Assembly (NCBI GenBank): GCA_016788865.1
Contig: JAEUSB010000050.1
Location: forward strand, 1 to 64,000
Direction: 5' to 3'
From: Leptospirales bacterium
Lineage (GTDB): Bacteria; Spirochaetota; Leptospiria; Leptospirales; Leptonemataceae
Length of the DNA: 64,000 nucleotides
Every line of letters starts with the position of its first letter. The first letter of the stretch is position 1. The position numbers were made by a program, and so were the translations under genes. Shown here piece after piece: positions 47,005-56,482 of the stretch. The notes beneath the pieces were generated by a model. The model saw only the letters and a list, made by a program, of their open reading frames with translations, was not told where the DNA came from and did not search any database.

Positions 47005-47504
47005 CGGCGAGAATCCATCAGGTATTCCAGGATAAATGGACTTGTCCGTTCGAAAATGGCGTGGACCTGCTCAAAGCCTTCAATGCCACCATAGTAGGGA
47101 TCTGGAACCTCCGGGATGCGATTGAGCTCGGCGGAAGCCGGATCAAAGGATCGATACATCCTCAGTTTGGAGCGGTCGCTATCGTTTCTTGCCAGCGCGC
47201 TGACGTTTCGAAAATTCCAATTATCCATCAACAAGATGAGATGAAAAAGATCAAAATCCGCAGGGACAAAGACCCTGGATTTATGCGTTAGATTGATGCC
47301 ATGCTTTGAGGCAATTCTACGGGTAACGGCATGCGCCAGTTCGCCAGCGTGCTCATCGGAAGTTCCGGCGGAATCCGCAAAAACGGAATCCGAGACCTGG
47401 CGCTCCTGAATCAGGGTCTGAAAGACGCCTTCAGCGGCCGGGGAACGGCAGATATTGCCGTGGCAAACGAACAAGACTCCCTTCCTGGATTTCATATTAC
47501 CCAT
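47001..47504 (-). CDS. Low-molecular-weight protein tyrosine phosphatase
   Basis: 167 residues, with the P-loop VCHGNICRSP (Cys14-x5-Arg20) near the N-terminus and the acid loop VPDPYYGG near 130. These are the LMW-PTP active-site residues. It may remove phosphate from Tyr or Arg in proteins or act in surface polysaccharide control. It starts 43 bp from the divergent VWA gene and heads the operon with TatD, SerS and the cyclase. Confidence 0.92.
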   Translation of the reverse strand: MGNMKSRKGVLFVCHGNICRSPAAEGVFQTLIQERQVSDSVFADSAGTSDEHAGELAHAVTRRIASKHGINLTHKSRVFVPADFDLFHLILLMDNWNFRNVSALARNDSDRSKLRMYRSFDPASAELNRIPEVPDPYYGGIEGFEQVHAIFERTSPFILEYLMDSRR

Positions 47505-47547
47505 TGCCTAAAGATTTTTCCCGGCGCGACGATCCTAAGAAGGTCTT

Positions 47548-48600
47548 ATGCGAATCGCAGCTCTTTCCTGGATTCTATTCACCGCGCTATTGCCCCAGAT
47601 TACCTGGGCGGCCGGTGAGCCAATCCTTTTCATCTTCGATGCCTCCGGTTCGATGTCCGAACCTTTCCATGGTGTATCGAAAATGACCGCGGCACGCTTG
47701 ATGTTGTCGGAGCAGGTGGGACGACTGCCAATTGGAACGCGCGTAGGTCTCGTAGCATACGGCAATGGCATTGCTGGTTGTGAATCGTATCGTCTTTATA
47801 GTCCCATTGCCCGGTCCTCGACAGGGGCAATTCCAGAGGTGGTCAGAAAGCTAAAGCCTAGCGGTGAGACCCCGATCGCTTCAACGTTGCGCCAGGTGGG
47901 CAAAGTCATACTTGCAAAAGAGACAAATGCGCGTGTGGTTCTCATCTCAGACGGAAAGGAGTCCTGCCAGGGCGATCCCGCGATTGAAGCCGCGCTGCTC
48001 CGGGCTAAAGGTATCTCCGTTTTCGTAATTGGTCTGGGCGTTGACCCGCTCACAGCTGCGGAGTTGGAGCGAATCGCTGGTTCCGGTGGTGGCAAGTATT
48101 TCAATGTTCAGACCAACACGGACTTCGTCTATGCAATCGAACAGAGCACTCAGACTCCAGTAGCAGGTCCTGGTCGGAAAGGGGAATGGGATGATTCGGA
48201 TAGCCGGATCGTAACTGCCGAACCCAGGGACGAGAAGAAGACTGAGAATGTTCCCGAAGCCATAGCGCCAGGAAAGGACGGCCTGCTCCTAAAAGGGCAC
48301 CGCCTGTCGCGGACGGAAGAAGGACGAACAAAGCTGGAAATTGATTATGCCTTTAGGTGGGCACCGTCTGCCGATTACCTGGTGTCACTTCGAGTTGAGC
48401 GAATCTTTCCTGGCGGCAGCGTGCCGATTGGAGTTGGCCCGGAGACACACTTCCGCGCTCAGAATGGCAATGGGACAATCGTGATTGAACTTGACCCCGG
48501 CCAGGTGTCGGGCGAGTCTCTCTTCATTCAGGGAGAGCTGTGGGATATCCAACAAATGCCCGTTCGCGCATGTCAGTCAAACATACTTCGCGTCAAATAG
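47548..48600 (+). CDS. Secreted VWA-domain protein
   Basis: 350 residues: a signal peptide (MRIAALSWILFTALLPQITWA, cleavage after WAA or TWA), then a VWA domain with intact MIDAS DASGSMSE, Thr in GETPIAST and ISDGKES. A C-terminal beta domain of about 120 residues follows (ends GELWDIQQMPVRACQSN). It acts in the periplasm or at the surface, probably as a metal-dependent adhesion or assembly factor. It overlaps the giant exported protein gene by 31 bp, so the two are coupled. Confidence 0.82.
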   Translation: MRIAALSWILFTALLPQITWAAGEPILFIFDASGSMSEPFHGVSKMTAARLMLSEQVGRLPIGTRVGLVAYGNGIAGCESYRLYSPIARSSTGAIPEVVRKLKPSGETPIASTLRQVGKVILAKETNARVVLISDGKESCQGDPAIEAALLRAKGISVFVIGLGVDPLTAAELERIAGSGGGKYFNVQTNTDFVYAIEQSTQTPVAGPGRKGEWDDSDSRIVTAEPRDEKKTENVPEAIAPGKDGLLLKGHRLSRTEEGRTKLEIDYAFRWAPSADYLVSLRVERIFPGGSVPIGVGPETHFRAQNGNGTIVIELDPGQVSGESLFIQGELWDIQQMPVRACQSNILRVK

Positions 48601-51600
48601 TCCTCTGCGCAATCATTCTACTGACTTTACTCACGCTGCATTCGCTCCAGGCGCAACCTGATGCGCGCAGCAATGTCCAGACTGGTCCGCATGAAAGTTG
48701 GTCTGACCTTGATTCACAAGAATCCCGGGTCTATGGAAGCGAGAAAGAACGGAAATACCCGATCAACGCGTTCATTGTAGAAAAGGAAGAATGGGAGGAT
48801 CATTACTCATTTCACTTTCTCTGGCTATATCGCAATACAGACTACCCAAAGTACAGATCTCGCGCCTTGCTTCCGTTCTACTACCATCTGGAAAGCAAGA
48901 TAGATAATCGCGAACGTAGCGTATACTTTCCATTTTACCTCGGGCAGAAGGACGCCGATACAACGTTCCATCTGACACCATTAACGTTATTCGACGATTC
49001 AGAAAGTTCAGGCTGGTTTCATTTGTACGGCTGGCTTTTTCTAAGACGCGGGGACTCTCGCGCTTCACATACGGCGCTGTTGCCACTGTTCTTTACAGGC
49101 TCCGGAACTGACGAGTTTTACGCGTCTGTACTGCCCCTCTTCTACTATGAGAGATCGGCCTCCGACAGTTACAAATCTCGATCGCTAATCACGCCTGTTC
49201 TGTATGCAAGCGGCTCAGATTCCAGTGATCGATCGGAATCATTCTCGATATCTCCGCTACACATCCACAACTTCTCCTCCTATAAGGAGACCGGAAGTAC
49301 AATCAACGATGGATACATCGGTTTTCCATTTATTCCCCTGGCCTACTATTCCAGTTGGAATGGGGATACTTCCCACCACAAGATACTGACACTCATCGAC
49401 TGGAAGAGCAATTCAAACGGCTTGAGCCGATTCTATGTTTTTCCGCTGATTTTCTACGGCAGCGACTACTTAGTGGCTGCGCCAATCTATTTCCGGTTTG
49501 GTGATCCAGGATCAGAATCGATAACTCGATTTGTTCCTGGAATTTTCTACTGGGACAAGGAAGGCAAGGACCAACACGTGAACATCCTGGGTCTGGTCGA
49601 TCTTGGCTATGGCGAGAAGGGTTTGGAGCGAACCTGGGTCTTGCCCTTTGTATTTCGTGAGGCCGAGTATTTTCACCTTGCGCCCTTCTACTTCAGCAGC
49701 TGGAGCACTAACGATAAGCAAGAGACGACTGAGACCTACCGCATGGGTCCCGTCTACTACTGGCACACGTCTGAAACGGATCAAATCCGCGAGCGTCTAA
49801 TTGGTCCCGTCTGGTGGTCGTCTAACGGCAATAGATCCAGTTCGTTTCACATATTTCCGTTTTCCTTCTATTGGAAATCTCCGGCCCGAGATGAGGACCT
49901 TGGTCGATCATCCTTTGCGGCTAATCCGCTGTTCGTGCATTCCCAGGAATATGCTGGCATGAATGACCAGCTTGAATTCTCCGACTTGTTTTGGGCTCCA
50001 ATTCTGCCCCTTTACTATTCACATCAGACAGAGATAAAATCCAGACGGCATTTACTCCTTGCGAACTGGAGCACGGACGTTTCAGGAATCAGTCAATTCT
50101 GGTTTATCCCATTCTATTTCTGGCGTCAGGGCAAGGCAATGGGCTATCTGTATATACCTCCGTTCTATATCCGTCCATCGGGTCCCAATGTTGACGAGGG
50201 CTTCTCACTGGGTCTGATTCACTACCACAGCTGGTCGCCGGAGCATGACAAGCTCTGGCTTCTATTATACTACAAGGACATTCAAGCCAGTGAACAGTAT
50301 ATGCATGTGGTTCCGTTTTACTATTCGTGGCATACTCAGGAAACAACAGGTCAGTTGGCTTTCCCACTCTGGCTTGAGTATGAGGATAAGCAAAAGGCGT
50401 GGTCGATTAACCTGGCAGGTATTTCGAAAAGCAGGGCAGCCGGCGTGGTGGGAAGTCGGGTTGGGACAAAAGAGGGTCGTTGGTACCTGGACACAGAAGT
50501 TTCATGGCTCTACAATGCTTTCAGCGCATCCGCTCGGGTCTCAATGCCTGGAAAATCGACCAAGCCGGAAACGGAAGTAACGTTAGCCGACCTTAAGGAT
50601 ACAGGAATTAGAGACATTGCCGAACAAGAGCAAAAGAAGCCTTCCCTGGCCGGTGTTCCCAGACTTACAAGAAAGTTGAATGTTTCAAGGGACGAGACAT
50701 TCTACTACTGGGGATTCAGCGTTCTCTATGGCGTGCTTTCGTATCAGCACGCAGACTCCAATCGGCATTTTCGTTTGCTTCCATTCGCCTGGCTTTCGTG
50801 GGACACGCAGAGTGATGACAAAGTGACCGTCATTCCCGGCGCCTACCTTGACTATCACTCGGAAGACACCGATTACTTCGCACTTTTCCCGGCATTCATC
50901 CCAATCTATGGGAAGCAGCGAGTAGGAAAGAGCTACATCGAAGCGTACGGTGTTTTTCTGGGCATCAATGAGTACGACGATCAGACAAAAAGGAAAGAGC
51001 TCTCAGTGCTCTGGCCTCTGGCCAATTTCTATTCTTCACCAGAGGAAGAAGGGTCGCGCGTGATACCAGTCTACTGGAATCGGCTTACGCGTCGAGATGG
51101 GATTGTTGAGAAGACTACGTTCAGTCTCCTACACTTTCGAGGTAGCACGGAGTCAAAGTCCGCCAATGATTCTTTCTGGGTAGCTCCGCTATTTCTTCCG
51201 ATCTTCTTGAAATCAAACAACGAAACGCAGACGCAGAAAGGAATGTGGACAGCCTTACTCCCGTTCTTCTATTTCTCGTCCGATGAAACACCTGCTGATG
51301 GGAGAAGCGAACTTACGTTCGCGTCTCTGCCGGGAATCTACTACAATCGAGACAAAAAGGAAGACGGTGGCAAGGTTACCGGCAGGAGCACGCTTTTCGT
51401 ACTGGGATATTACTCATCCGGCAATCTTGAGGATTCTAGTTTGAGTGTTCTTTTTGGTCTTTACAAATCGCACTCGTCAAGCGACGAAGAATACAGGCAG
51501 CTCCTATGGGGATTGTACGCCAGCGACTCTACTTCGGAGTCCGCCCGCCGCTGGCTTATTCCGTTCTACTATCAGCGCAACAACAAGACCAACCCGAACG

Positions 51601-52409
51601 ATGGGACCTTCTACCTGTTCCCGTACTACTCCTCCACGTCCGGGGATGAAACGTCAATGCACCTGGTACCGTTTGTGTTTTCATGGCGCGACACCACGAG
51701 TTGGAGCGCATTCATAACTGGACTGTATCTTACTTCTTCGCCCACCTACAGTCGCCAGAACTTCATGTACCTTTTGGATCACGTTAGGTCCAATGACACG
51801 CATCATTACAGGGCTCTCCTGGGAGCTGTTCACCTGGAAAGTGCGCCACAATACTCGGAGTCTGATCTCCTTTATGGTTCGCTGGTGAATGTACGTTCGA
51901 ATCCAGCAGACTCTGAATTTGATCTGGATTACCTGCTCTATCTTGGCAGTGTTGAGAGGAACAAGACCTACCTCCATCATCGCCTATTGCCTGCGTACTG
52001 GTATGAGTCGGAACCGGGACTTACGTTTCTTGTTACCCCACTCGGGTATTACAAAAACGACACGAATAACAATATCTTCAGAACAATGCTCCCAATCGTC
52101 CCGGTGGTCTGGTATCACAGCGACGTCGGGCAGGATACCTTTCAGCTCGGTCTGCTGGGAACTGCCTGGTATCGGAACTTCGAATCGGCAGAAAGAAGCG
52201 ACCGATTCATGCTCCTGGGTGGAATTCTGTATAACGAAGTTCAGCGACCGGAGCGCGGTTACAGGTCCAGGGGAAGTCTCTGGGGACTCATCTGGGATTA
52301 CGAGACGGAATCGAATGGATTTTCCAAATTCTCGATCCTGAAATTTGTGTACAGCCGCACAAGCGATGAAGATGGAGTTAGAACAAGGATTCTTGGTATC
52401 TCCATCTAA
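48570..52409 (+). CDS. Giant exported protein made of aromatic beta repeats
   Basis: 1279 residues from ATG 48570 (MSVKHTSRQIVLC), with a signal peptide (hydrophobic 10-25, cleavage after LQAQ). The mature protein is repetitive. More than 25 times a short strand of the form (hydrophobic)-P-(hydrophobic)-(F/Y/W)-(Y/F) is followed by a Ser/Asp/Gly-rich turn. Examples are LLPFYYHLE, YFPFYLGQK, VLPLFYYERS, FIPFYFWRQG, VVPFYYSWH, LLPFFYFSSDE, LIPFYYQRNN and LVPFVFSWRD, at spacings of roughly 20-45 residues. Tyr, Trp, Phe and Ser are very frequent and Cys is almost absent. This looks like a large beta structure (barrel or solenoid) in the outer membrane or periplasm. No named family is recognised. 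Confidence 0.75.
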   Translation: MSVKHTSRQIVLCAIILLTLLTLHSLQAQPDARSNVQTGPHESWSDLDSQESRVYGSEKERKYPINAFIVEKEEWEDHYSFHFLWLYRNTDYPKYRSRALLPFYYHLESKIDNRERSVYFPFYLGQKDADTTFHLTPLTLFDDSESSGWFHLYGWLFLRRGDSRASHTALLPLFFTGSGTDEFYASVLPLFYYERSASDSYKSRSLITPVLYASGSDSSDRSESFSISPLHIHNFSSYKETGSTINDGYIGFPFIPLAYYSSWNGDTSHHKILTLIDWKSNSNGLSRFYVFPLIFYGSDYLVAAPIYFRFGDPGSESITRFVPGIFYWDKEGKDQHVNILGLVDLGYGEKGLERTWVLPFVFREAEYFHLAPFYFSSWSTNDKQETTETYRMGPVYYWHTSETDQIRERLIGPVWWSSNGNRSSSFHIFPFSFYWKSPARDEDLGRSSFAANPLFVHSQEYAGMNDQLEFSDLFWAPILPLYYSHQTEIKSRRHLLLANWSTDVSGISQFWFIPFYFWRQGKAMGYLYIPPFYIRPSGPNVDEGFSLGLIHYHSWSPEHDKLWLLLYYKDIQASEQYMHVVPFYYSWHTQETTGQLAFPLWLEYEDKQKAWSINLAGISKSRAAGVVGSRVGTKEGRWYLDTEVSWLYNAFSASARVSMPGKSTKPETEVTLADLKDTGIRDIAEQEQKKPSLAGVPRLTRKLNVSRDETFYYWGFSVLYGVLSYQHADSNRHFRLLPFAWLSWDTQSDDKVTVIPGAYLDYHSEDTDYFALFPAFIPIYGKQRVGKSYIEAYGVFLGINEYDDQTKRKELSVLWPLANFYSSPEEEGSRVIPVYWNRLTRRDGIVEKTTFSLLHFRGSTESKSANDSFWVAPLFLPIFLKSNNETQTQKGMWTALLPFFYFSSDETPADGRSELTFASLPGIYYNRDKKEDGGKVTGRSTLFVLGYYSSGNLEDSSLSVLFGLYKSHSSSDEEYRQLLWGLYASDSTSESARRWLIPFYYQRNNKTNPNDGTFYLFPYYSSTSGDETSMHLVPFVFSWRDTTSWSAFITGLYLTSSPTYSRQNFMYLLDHVRSNDTHHYRALLGAVHLESAPQYSESDLLYGSLVNVRSNPADSEFDLDYLLYLGSVERNKTYLHHRLLPAYWYESEPGLTFLVTPLGYYKNDTNNNIFRTMLPIVPVVWYHSDVGQDTFQLGLLGTAWYRNFESAERSDRFMLLGGILYNEVQRPERGYRSRGSLWGLIWDYETESNGFSKFSILKFVYSRTSDEDGVRTRILGISI

Positions 52410-54304
52410 TGCAACACCGTGTTCTATCGCTTTCGTCCGCGGCGTTGCTTCGCCTGAATCTGGCAATCCGACTCAGGCCTTTGCAAGAAAGCATCCTTGC
52501 CTCCGCCAGTGCCCTATTCGCGATTTTCCCGATTGAAATCATCAGGATTCTACGGTCCGGATTCTTTCTGGAGGATGTCCTTTTCGCCGCAGAAATATTT
52601 GTTGTTACAGCCCTGGTTGCCGGGCTCTGCCTCCAACTTGTGTTCTTCTTAATCAGACTGTTAAGCAGTCTCTTACTGCGATTCCAGCAAATGCTCCCGG
52701 GATTGTTGCCCGGGTTTGCAGTATTCTTTCTGCTGCAGCCACTAGCCGAAAGCGTTGTGATAAGTTTTTTCCATGCCAGCATTCATCCCGGCTTCGTCTG
52801 GGCCGCGACACTTGGGCTTGGGCTTGCCCTCGGTACACCTCTGCTCTTCCTGTTTCCTGACCTGCGGGGTGAAAATAGTCCACTGGTTCTTTTTGCTGTC
52901 ATTGGAGCGCGGCTGGTCGCCTACATTTACGAAGTTGGATCAAGTCTCGAGGATGAGATATTCTCTCTGTTGCGGGTGGTGTGCCTGGCTTCCATCCTGT
53001 ACTTGTGGCTGCAGATTCGTCGCCGGTCCTTCCGATCACCGCATTATTCACCGTTTTATGTAAGCGGGAAACTGCGCTTAGCCCTTGGGCTTATTGCAAC
53101 GCTGTTGTATTCGGCATTGATTGTGCTTTCTTTAGTTCCCGTTGTTAAGACCGAGTTTGTGATTTTCGTTGTATTGTTTCTGCTTATTGTCTGGCAAATA
53201 ACCGCGGCATTCATGGTCCGAGCCCTCCACGGAGCCTCAATGATCAGTTCGGGATTCCTCGCTTTGCTTACAATTGCGGCGATTGCAGGGAGCATTGACC
53301 TCTATCTGCGGTACCCCGAAGCTGCGCCATCAACATCGGCGCGGCTTCTTAACGTTAATTCTTTCGCCGGTCGGGTTGTATTGAACACCGGAGTGCTACT
53401 GGATAGAGACAACGACGGAAACTCGTCATGGCCGGGCGGCGATCCCAACGATTCTGATCCATGTGTGCGAAGAGATGGCCTGAACCCTTGTAAACGATCC
53501 ACGCAGGTCGACGTAGCCTCACCTCCGGGCCAGCGTTTTATGGTAATAACCTTGCAGGGTAATCTTTCGAATTTTCCAAAGTTGCCCGATGGTTATACGG
53601 AACGTGCAATTTTTATGGCTTCTGAGCAAGTGGACCAGGCTCTGGTAGCTTTATGGTCGGGAGTGGATGGATACGGTGCAGTCCACAGAAGGCCTGACAT
53701 TTCACTGCTCGCCAGTATTTCCGAATATGGTTTTCGAACTATTTGTGTCGATCTTTCCAATGCCGCCTATCTGCAGGCGGGTTCAGCCGTGGGTCTTGAT
53801 CACGGGTGTCAGGTGTTTTTACGCGCGCAAAATTTTTCTGAAGCTCAAAGTGCCATTGCAAAATACCAGGAAAAGCGTTCCACAGTCTGGATCCATGCCG
53901 ATTTGTCGCGCGGCGACTCGACACTGATGCAGGCGATTCTCAATCCGGCAAAAGACCGGCTCCTTGCGTTATACAACCCCGCAATGATTCTGATGAACCC
54001 GGAAACGCAGACGATTCTCTTGCGCGCGCCCCGAAAGATCGAAGGACCTCCATTTCAGAACGGAGCAATACCTGCACTTTACACCGGCGTAATACCTCCG
54101 GCCGATCCTGTTGATGTACGCGCCGTTCCGGAAATGGCTCCGCCAGCTATGATACGGATCCTTGGTCTCGATTCGCGCCGATTCTTTTTGAGCATTCGTT
54201 ACAAACGCAAAGAATCTCGGGATGAATACTTCCGCCAGACAAGCGAGAGTCTGAGCGGCGCTACCTGGATTTCAGACGCGTTTGAGAGCGTCTTGCAACG
54301 CTAA
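52409..54304 (+). CDS. Polytopic membrane protein with degenerate sulfatase-like periplasmic domain
   Basis: 631 residues; the ATG overlaps the previous stop by one base (TAATG). About eight to nine membrane helices fill residues 1-300. A stretch LLDRDNDGNSSWPGGDPNDS follows, then DPC and LNPC; this strongly resembles the DxDxDG linker that precedes the catalytic domain in some membrane sulfatases (where it reads roughly DRDGDGYS...GGDCDD). The following 280 residues are probably a periplasmic domain, but the sulfatase Cys/Ser nucleophile signature (CxPxR) and metal residues are not visible. I read it as an enzyme-like domain that has lost catalysis, or an unrelated domain behind the linker. 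It ends exactly at the stop of the convergent glgX. Confidence 0.6.
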   Translation: MQHRVLSLSSAALLRLNLAIRLRPLQESILASASALFAIFPIEIIRILRSGFFLEDVLFAAEIFVVTALVAGLCLQLVFFLIRLLSSLLLRFQQMLPGLLPGFAVFFLLQPLAESVVISFFHASIHPGFVWAATLGLGLALGTPLLFLFPDLRGENSPLVLFAVIGARLVAYIYEVGSSLEDEIFSLLRVVCLASILYLWLQIRRRSFRSPHYSPFYVSGKLRLALGLIATLLYSALIVLSLVPVVKTEFVIFVVLFLLIVWQITAAFMVRALHGASMISSGFLALLTIAAIAGSIDLYLRYPEAAPSTSARLLNVNSFAGRVVLNTGVLLDRDNDGNSSWPGGDPNDSDPCVRRDGLNPCKRSTQVDVASPPGQRFMVITLQGNLSNFPKLPDGYTERAIFMASEQVDQALVALWSGVDGYGAVHRRPDISLLASISEYGFRTICVDLSNAAYLQAGSAVGLDHGCQVFLRAQNFSEAQSAIAKYQEKRSTVWIHADLSRGDSTLMQAILNPAKDRLLALYNPAMILMNPETQTILLRAPRKIEGPPFQNGAIPALYTGVIPPADPVDVRAVPEMAPPAMIRILGLDSRRFFLSIRYKRKESRDEYFRQTSESLSGATWISDAFESVLQR

Positions 54305-56362
54305 TCAATAGGGGCGAGTGACGAAGACTGCGGAGCTTCGTGCCTGCGCCAGGAAGCTTCGGGAATGATACTGTCCCCGCTCCCGGTCCAGAATGCAATC
54401 AAGGCCAGAAGGCTGAGAGGTGTCAATAACCTTGAACCAGGCAAAGCCCGGCCCACAATCAGGAAGTTCGAAAGGCAGGTTTTCAGAATAGCAGTTCAGT
54501 ATTACAAACAATTGCTCTGCGCTTCCAGGTTCCTGCAATCGGTACGCGAGCGTGTGAGAGTCGTGCGTGAAATCAGGTTCCCACAATCGAACTCCAGACC
54601 AGCGCAGCACGGTCTGTCCCTCATGTAGCCAGAGCCGATCCACCCGAAAGACTCCGCAAGATTTCCGAAAACGGAAGATTGCCTTCGTAAACTCAAAGAT
54701 CTCACGATTGGACTCGAGATCGCTCCAGCAGAACCAGCTTCCGCGCGTATCGCGGCAATAGGCGTTGTTGTTTCCATTTTGAGTGCGACCGGCCTCGTCT
54801 CCCATTTGTATCATGGGTGTGCCCTGGGAAAAGCAGAGCATGGCAAGGAAGTTCTTGATCTGTCGAATCCGCAAGGCGTTGATCCGGGCGTCGGCACTCT
54901 GACCCTCTTCCCCGCAGTTCCAGCTATAGTTCTCATTCATTCCGTCCTGGTTTTGTTCACCGTTCTCTTCGTTATGCTTTCTGTTGTATGAAACCAGGTC
55001 CATGAGGGTGAACCCATCGTGGCAGGTCAGAAAGTTTATGCTGCGGTGAGCTTCCCAGTCAATTCCGGAAAACAAGTCCGGGCTTCCTCCAATTCGATTT
55101 GCAAGCGCCTGAACCATTCCGTTGTCCCCTCTAACAAAGCGCCTAACGTCATCTCTATAGAGGCCGTTCCATTCAGCCCATCGGTGACCTACAAACGATC
55201 CAACCTGATTCAGGCCAGACGCATCCCAGGCCTCGGCGATGATCCGGGTTCCTGCGAGCACAGGATCAGACTCAATTTCCCAGAGGATAGGCGGGCTCTT
55301 AAGGGGCTGTCCCCATTCGTCGCGCGAGAGGACCGTCGCAAGATCAAACCTGAAGCCATCCACGTGCATTTCGGAAACCCAGTATCGCAGGGCGTCCAGG
55401 ATCATCCTTCGGGCGATGGACTGATTTGCGTTGAAGGTATTTCCGCAGCCGCTGTAGTTTGCGTAGACTGCGCGATTATGTTCGAGCATGTAATAGGCGC
55501 GATTTTCGAAGCCGCGGAAAGACAAAGTTGGGCCTAGATGGTTGCCTTCAGTCGTATGATTGAAAACAACATCGAGGATCACTTCAATTCCGGCGCGATG
55601 CAATGCTTTGACCATGTCCCGAAATTCATTAACGGCTGCGAGGGGTGCATCTGAAGACGCGTAGCCAGAATGCGGAGCGAAAAATGATACCGGACAATAT
55701 CCCCAGTAGTTGGTTTTTCCGGCAGGCGCATCCTGTTCATCGAAATGTTGAACGGGAAGTAACTCAACTTCCGTGACTCCAAGTTCAACGAGGTGCGGAA
55801 TCTTCTTGATCAGTCCCAGATATGTTCCGCGCTCCCTGACATCGACACCACTGTCCGGGTCTTTTGTGAACCCGCTCAGGTGCATTTCGTAAATAAAGGA
55901 AGAGTTGCTTTCCCGGTGCAGGGGTAGGTCGCCTTCCCAGTCATACGCGCCAGGATCTACAACAACACTCTTCATACATGAGCGAACCGTATCCCCGGGT
56001 TCTATGGCAGCCTTGCGATCGTAGTTTTTTCCAACGGCGATCGCTTTGCTGTACGGGTCTACCAGGACTTTGTTGCCATCGAAGCGAAATCCAGCCTCCG
56101 GATCAAAAGGGCCGTGGACTCGATAGGCGTATAGTTGTCCAGGGCGGATTCCCTCAACAAATATATGCCAGTAATAGAATGTGCGATTCTTCACTCGATC
56201 TAAGCGGATAACGTCAGAAGGTTGTGGAGAGTCTACTGAGTCGAAAAAAAGGAGCTCAACGTAGTGGCAGTTCTTGGAGAATACGCAGAAATTCACACCA
56301 TCTGCGGAAACCGTGGCACCTGGCGGAAACGAACGGCCCCTTTTTAACCCGCTATAGCCCAT
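54305..56362 (-). CDS. glgX: Glycogen debranching enzyme / isoamylase (GlgX-type)
   Basis: A 685-residue GH13 enzyme. An N-terminal CBM48-like domain starts at GATVSADGVNFCVFSKN. The TIM barrel has DVVFNHTTEGN, HVDGFRFDLATVL (nucleophile Asp), IIAEAWDASG (acid Glu) and FLTCHDGFTLMDLVSYN (third Asp). A C-terminal beta domain follows. It cleaves alpha-1,6 branches of glycogen or limit dextrins. The start is ATG 56362. No other glycogen gene is adjacent. Confidence 0.94.
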   Translation of the reverse strand: MGYSGLKRGRSFPPGATVSADGVNFCVFSKNCHYVELLFFDSVDSPQPSDVIRLDRVKNRTFYYWHIFVEGIRPGQLYAYRVHGPFDPEAGFRFDGNKVLVDPYSKAIAVGKNYDRKAAIEPGDTVRSCMKSVVVDPGAYDWEGDLPLHRESNSSFIYEMHLSGFTKDPDSGVDVRERGTYLGLIKKIPHLVELGVTEVELLPVQHFDEQDAPAGKTNYWGYCPVSFFAPHSGYASSDAPLAAVNEFRDMVKALHRAGIEVILDVVFNHTTEGNHLGPTLSFRGFENRAYYMLEHNRAVYANYSGCGNTFNANQSIARRMILDALRYWVSEMHVDGFRFDLATVLSRDEWGQPLKSPPILWEIESDPVLAGTRIIAEAWDASGLNQVGSFVGHRWAEWNGLYRDDVRRFVRGDNGMVQALANRIGGSPDLFSGIDWEAHRSINFLTCHDGFTLMDLVSYNRKHNEENGEQNQDGMNENYSWNCGEEGQSADARINALRIRQIKNFLAMLCFSQGTPMIQMGDEAGRTQNGNNNAYCRDTRGSWFCWSDLESNREIFEFTKAIFRFRKSCGVFRVDRLWLHEGQTVLRWSGVRLWEPDFTHDSHTLAYRLQEPGSAEQLFVILNCYSENLPFELPDCGPGFAWFKVIDTSQPSGLDCILDRERGQYHSRSFLAQARSSAVFVTRPY

Positions 56363-56482
56363 TGTTTCCTAAGGAATTGCAATCAAAATAGAGGCCAACT
56401 CATTAACTGAAATCGGCCGCCTCCGACCCTGAAAAGCCAAAAAAGGAAGTGCAAAGAACCTGGGCCACTCGATGATAGGCCG

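Noticed and set aside
46602-47291. Plus-strand 229-residue open frame
   Set aside because: It is antisense to the convincing TatD and LMW-PTP genes and has no recognisable motif or RBS.
55019-55537. Plus-strand 172-residue open frame inside glgX
   Set aside because: It lies antisense to the catalytic barrel of glgX; no independent support.
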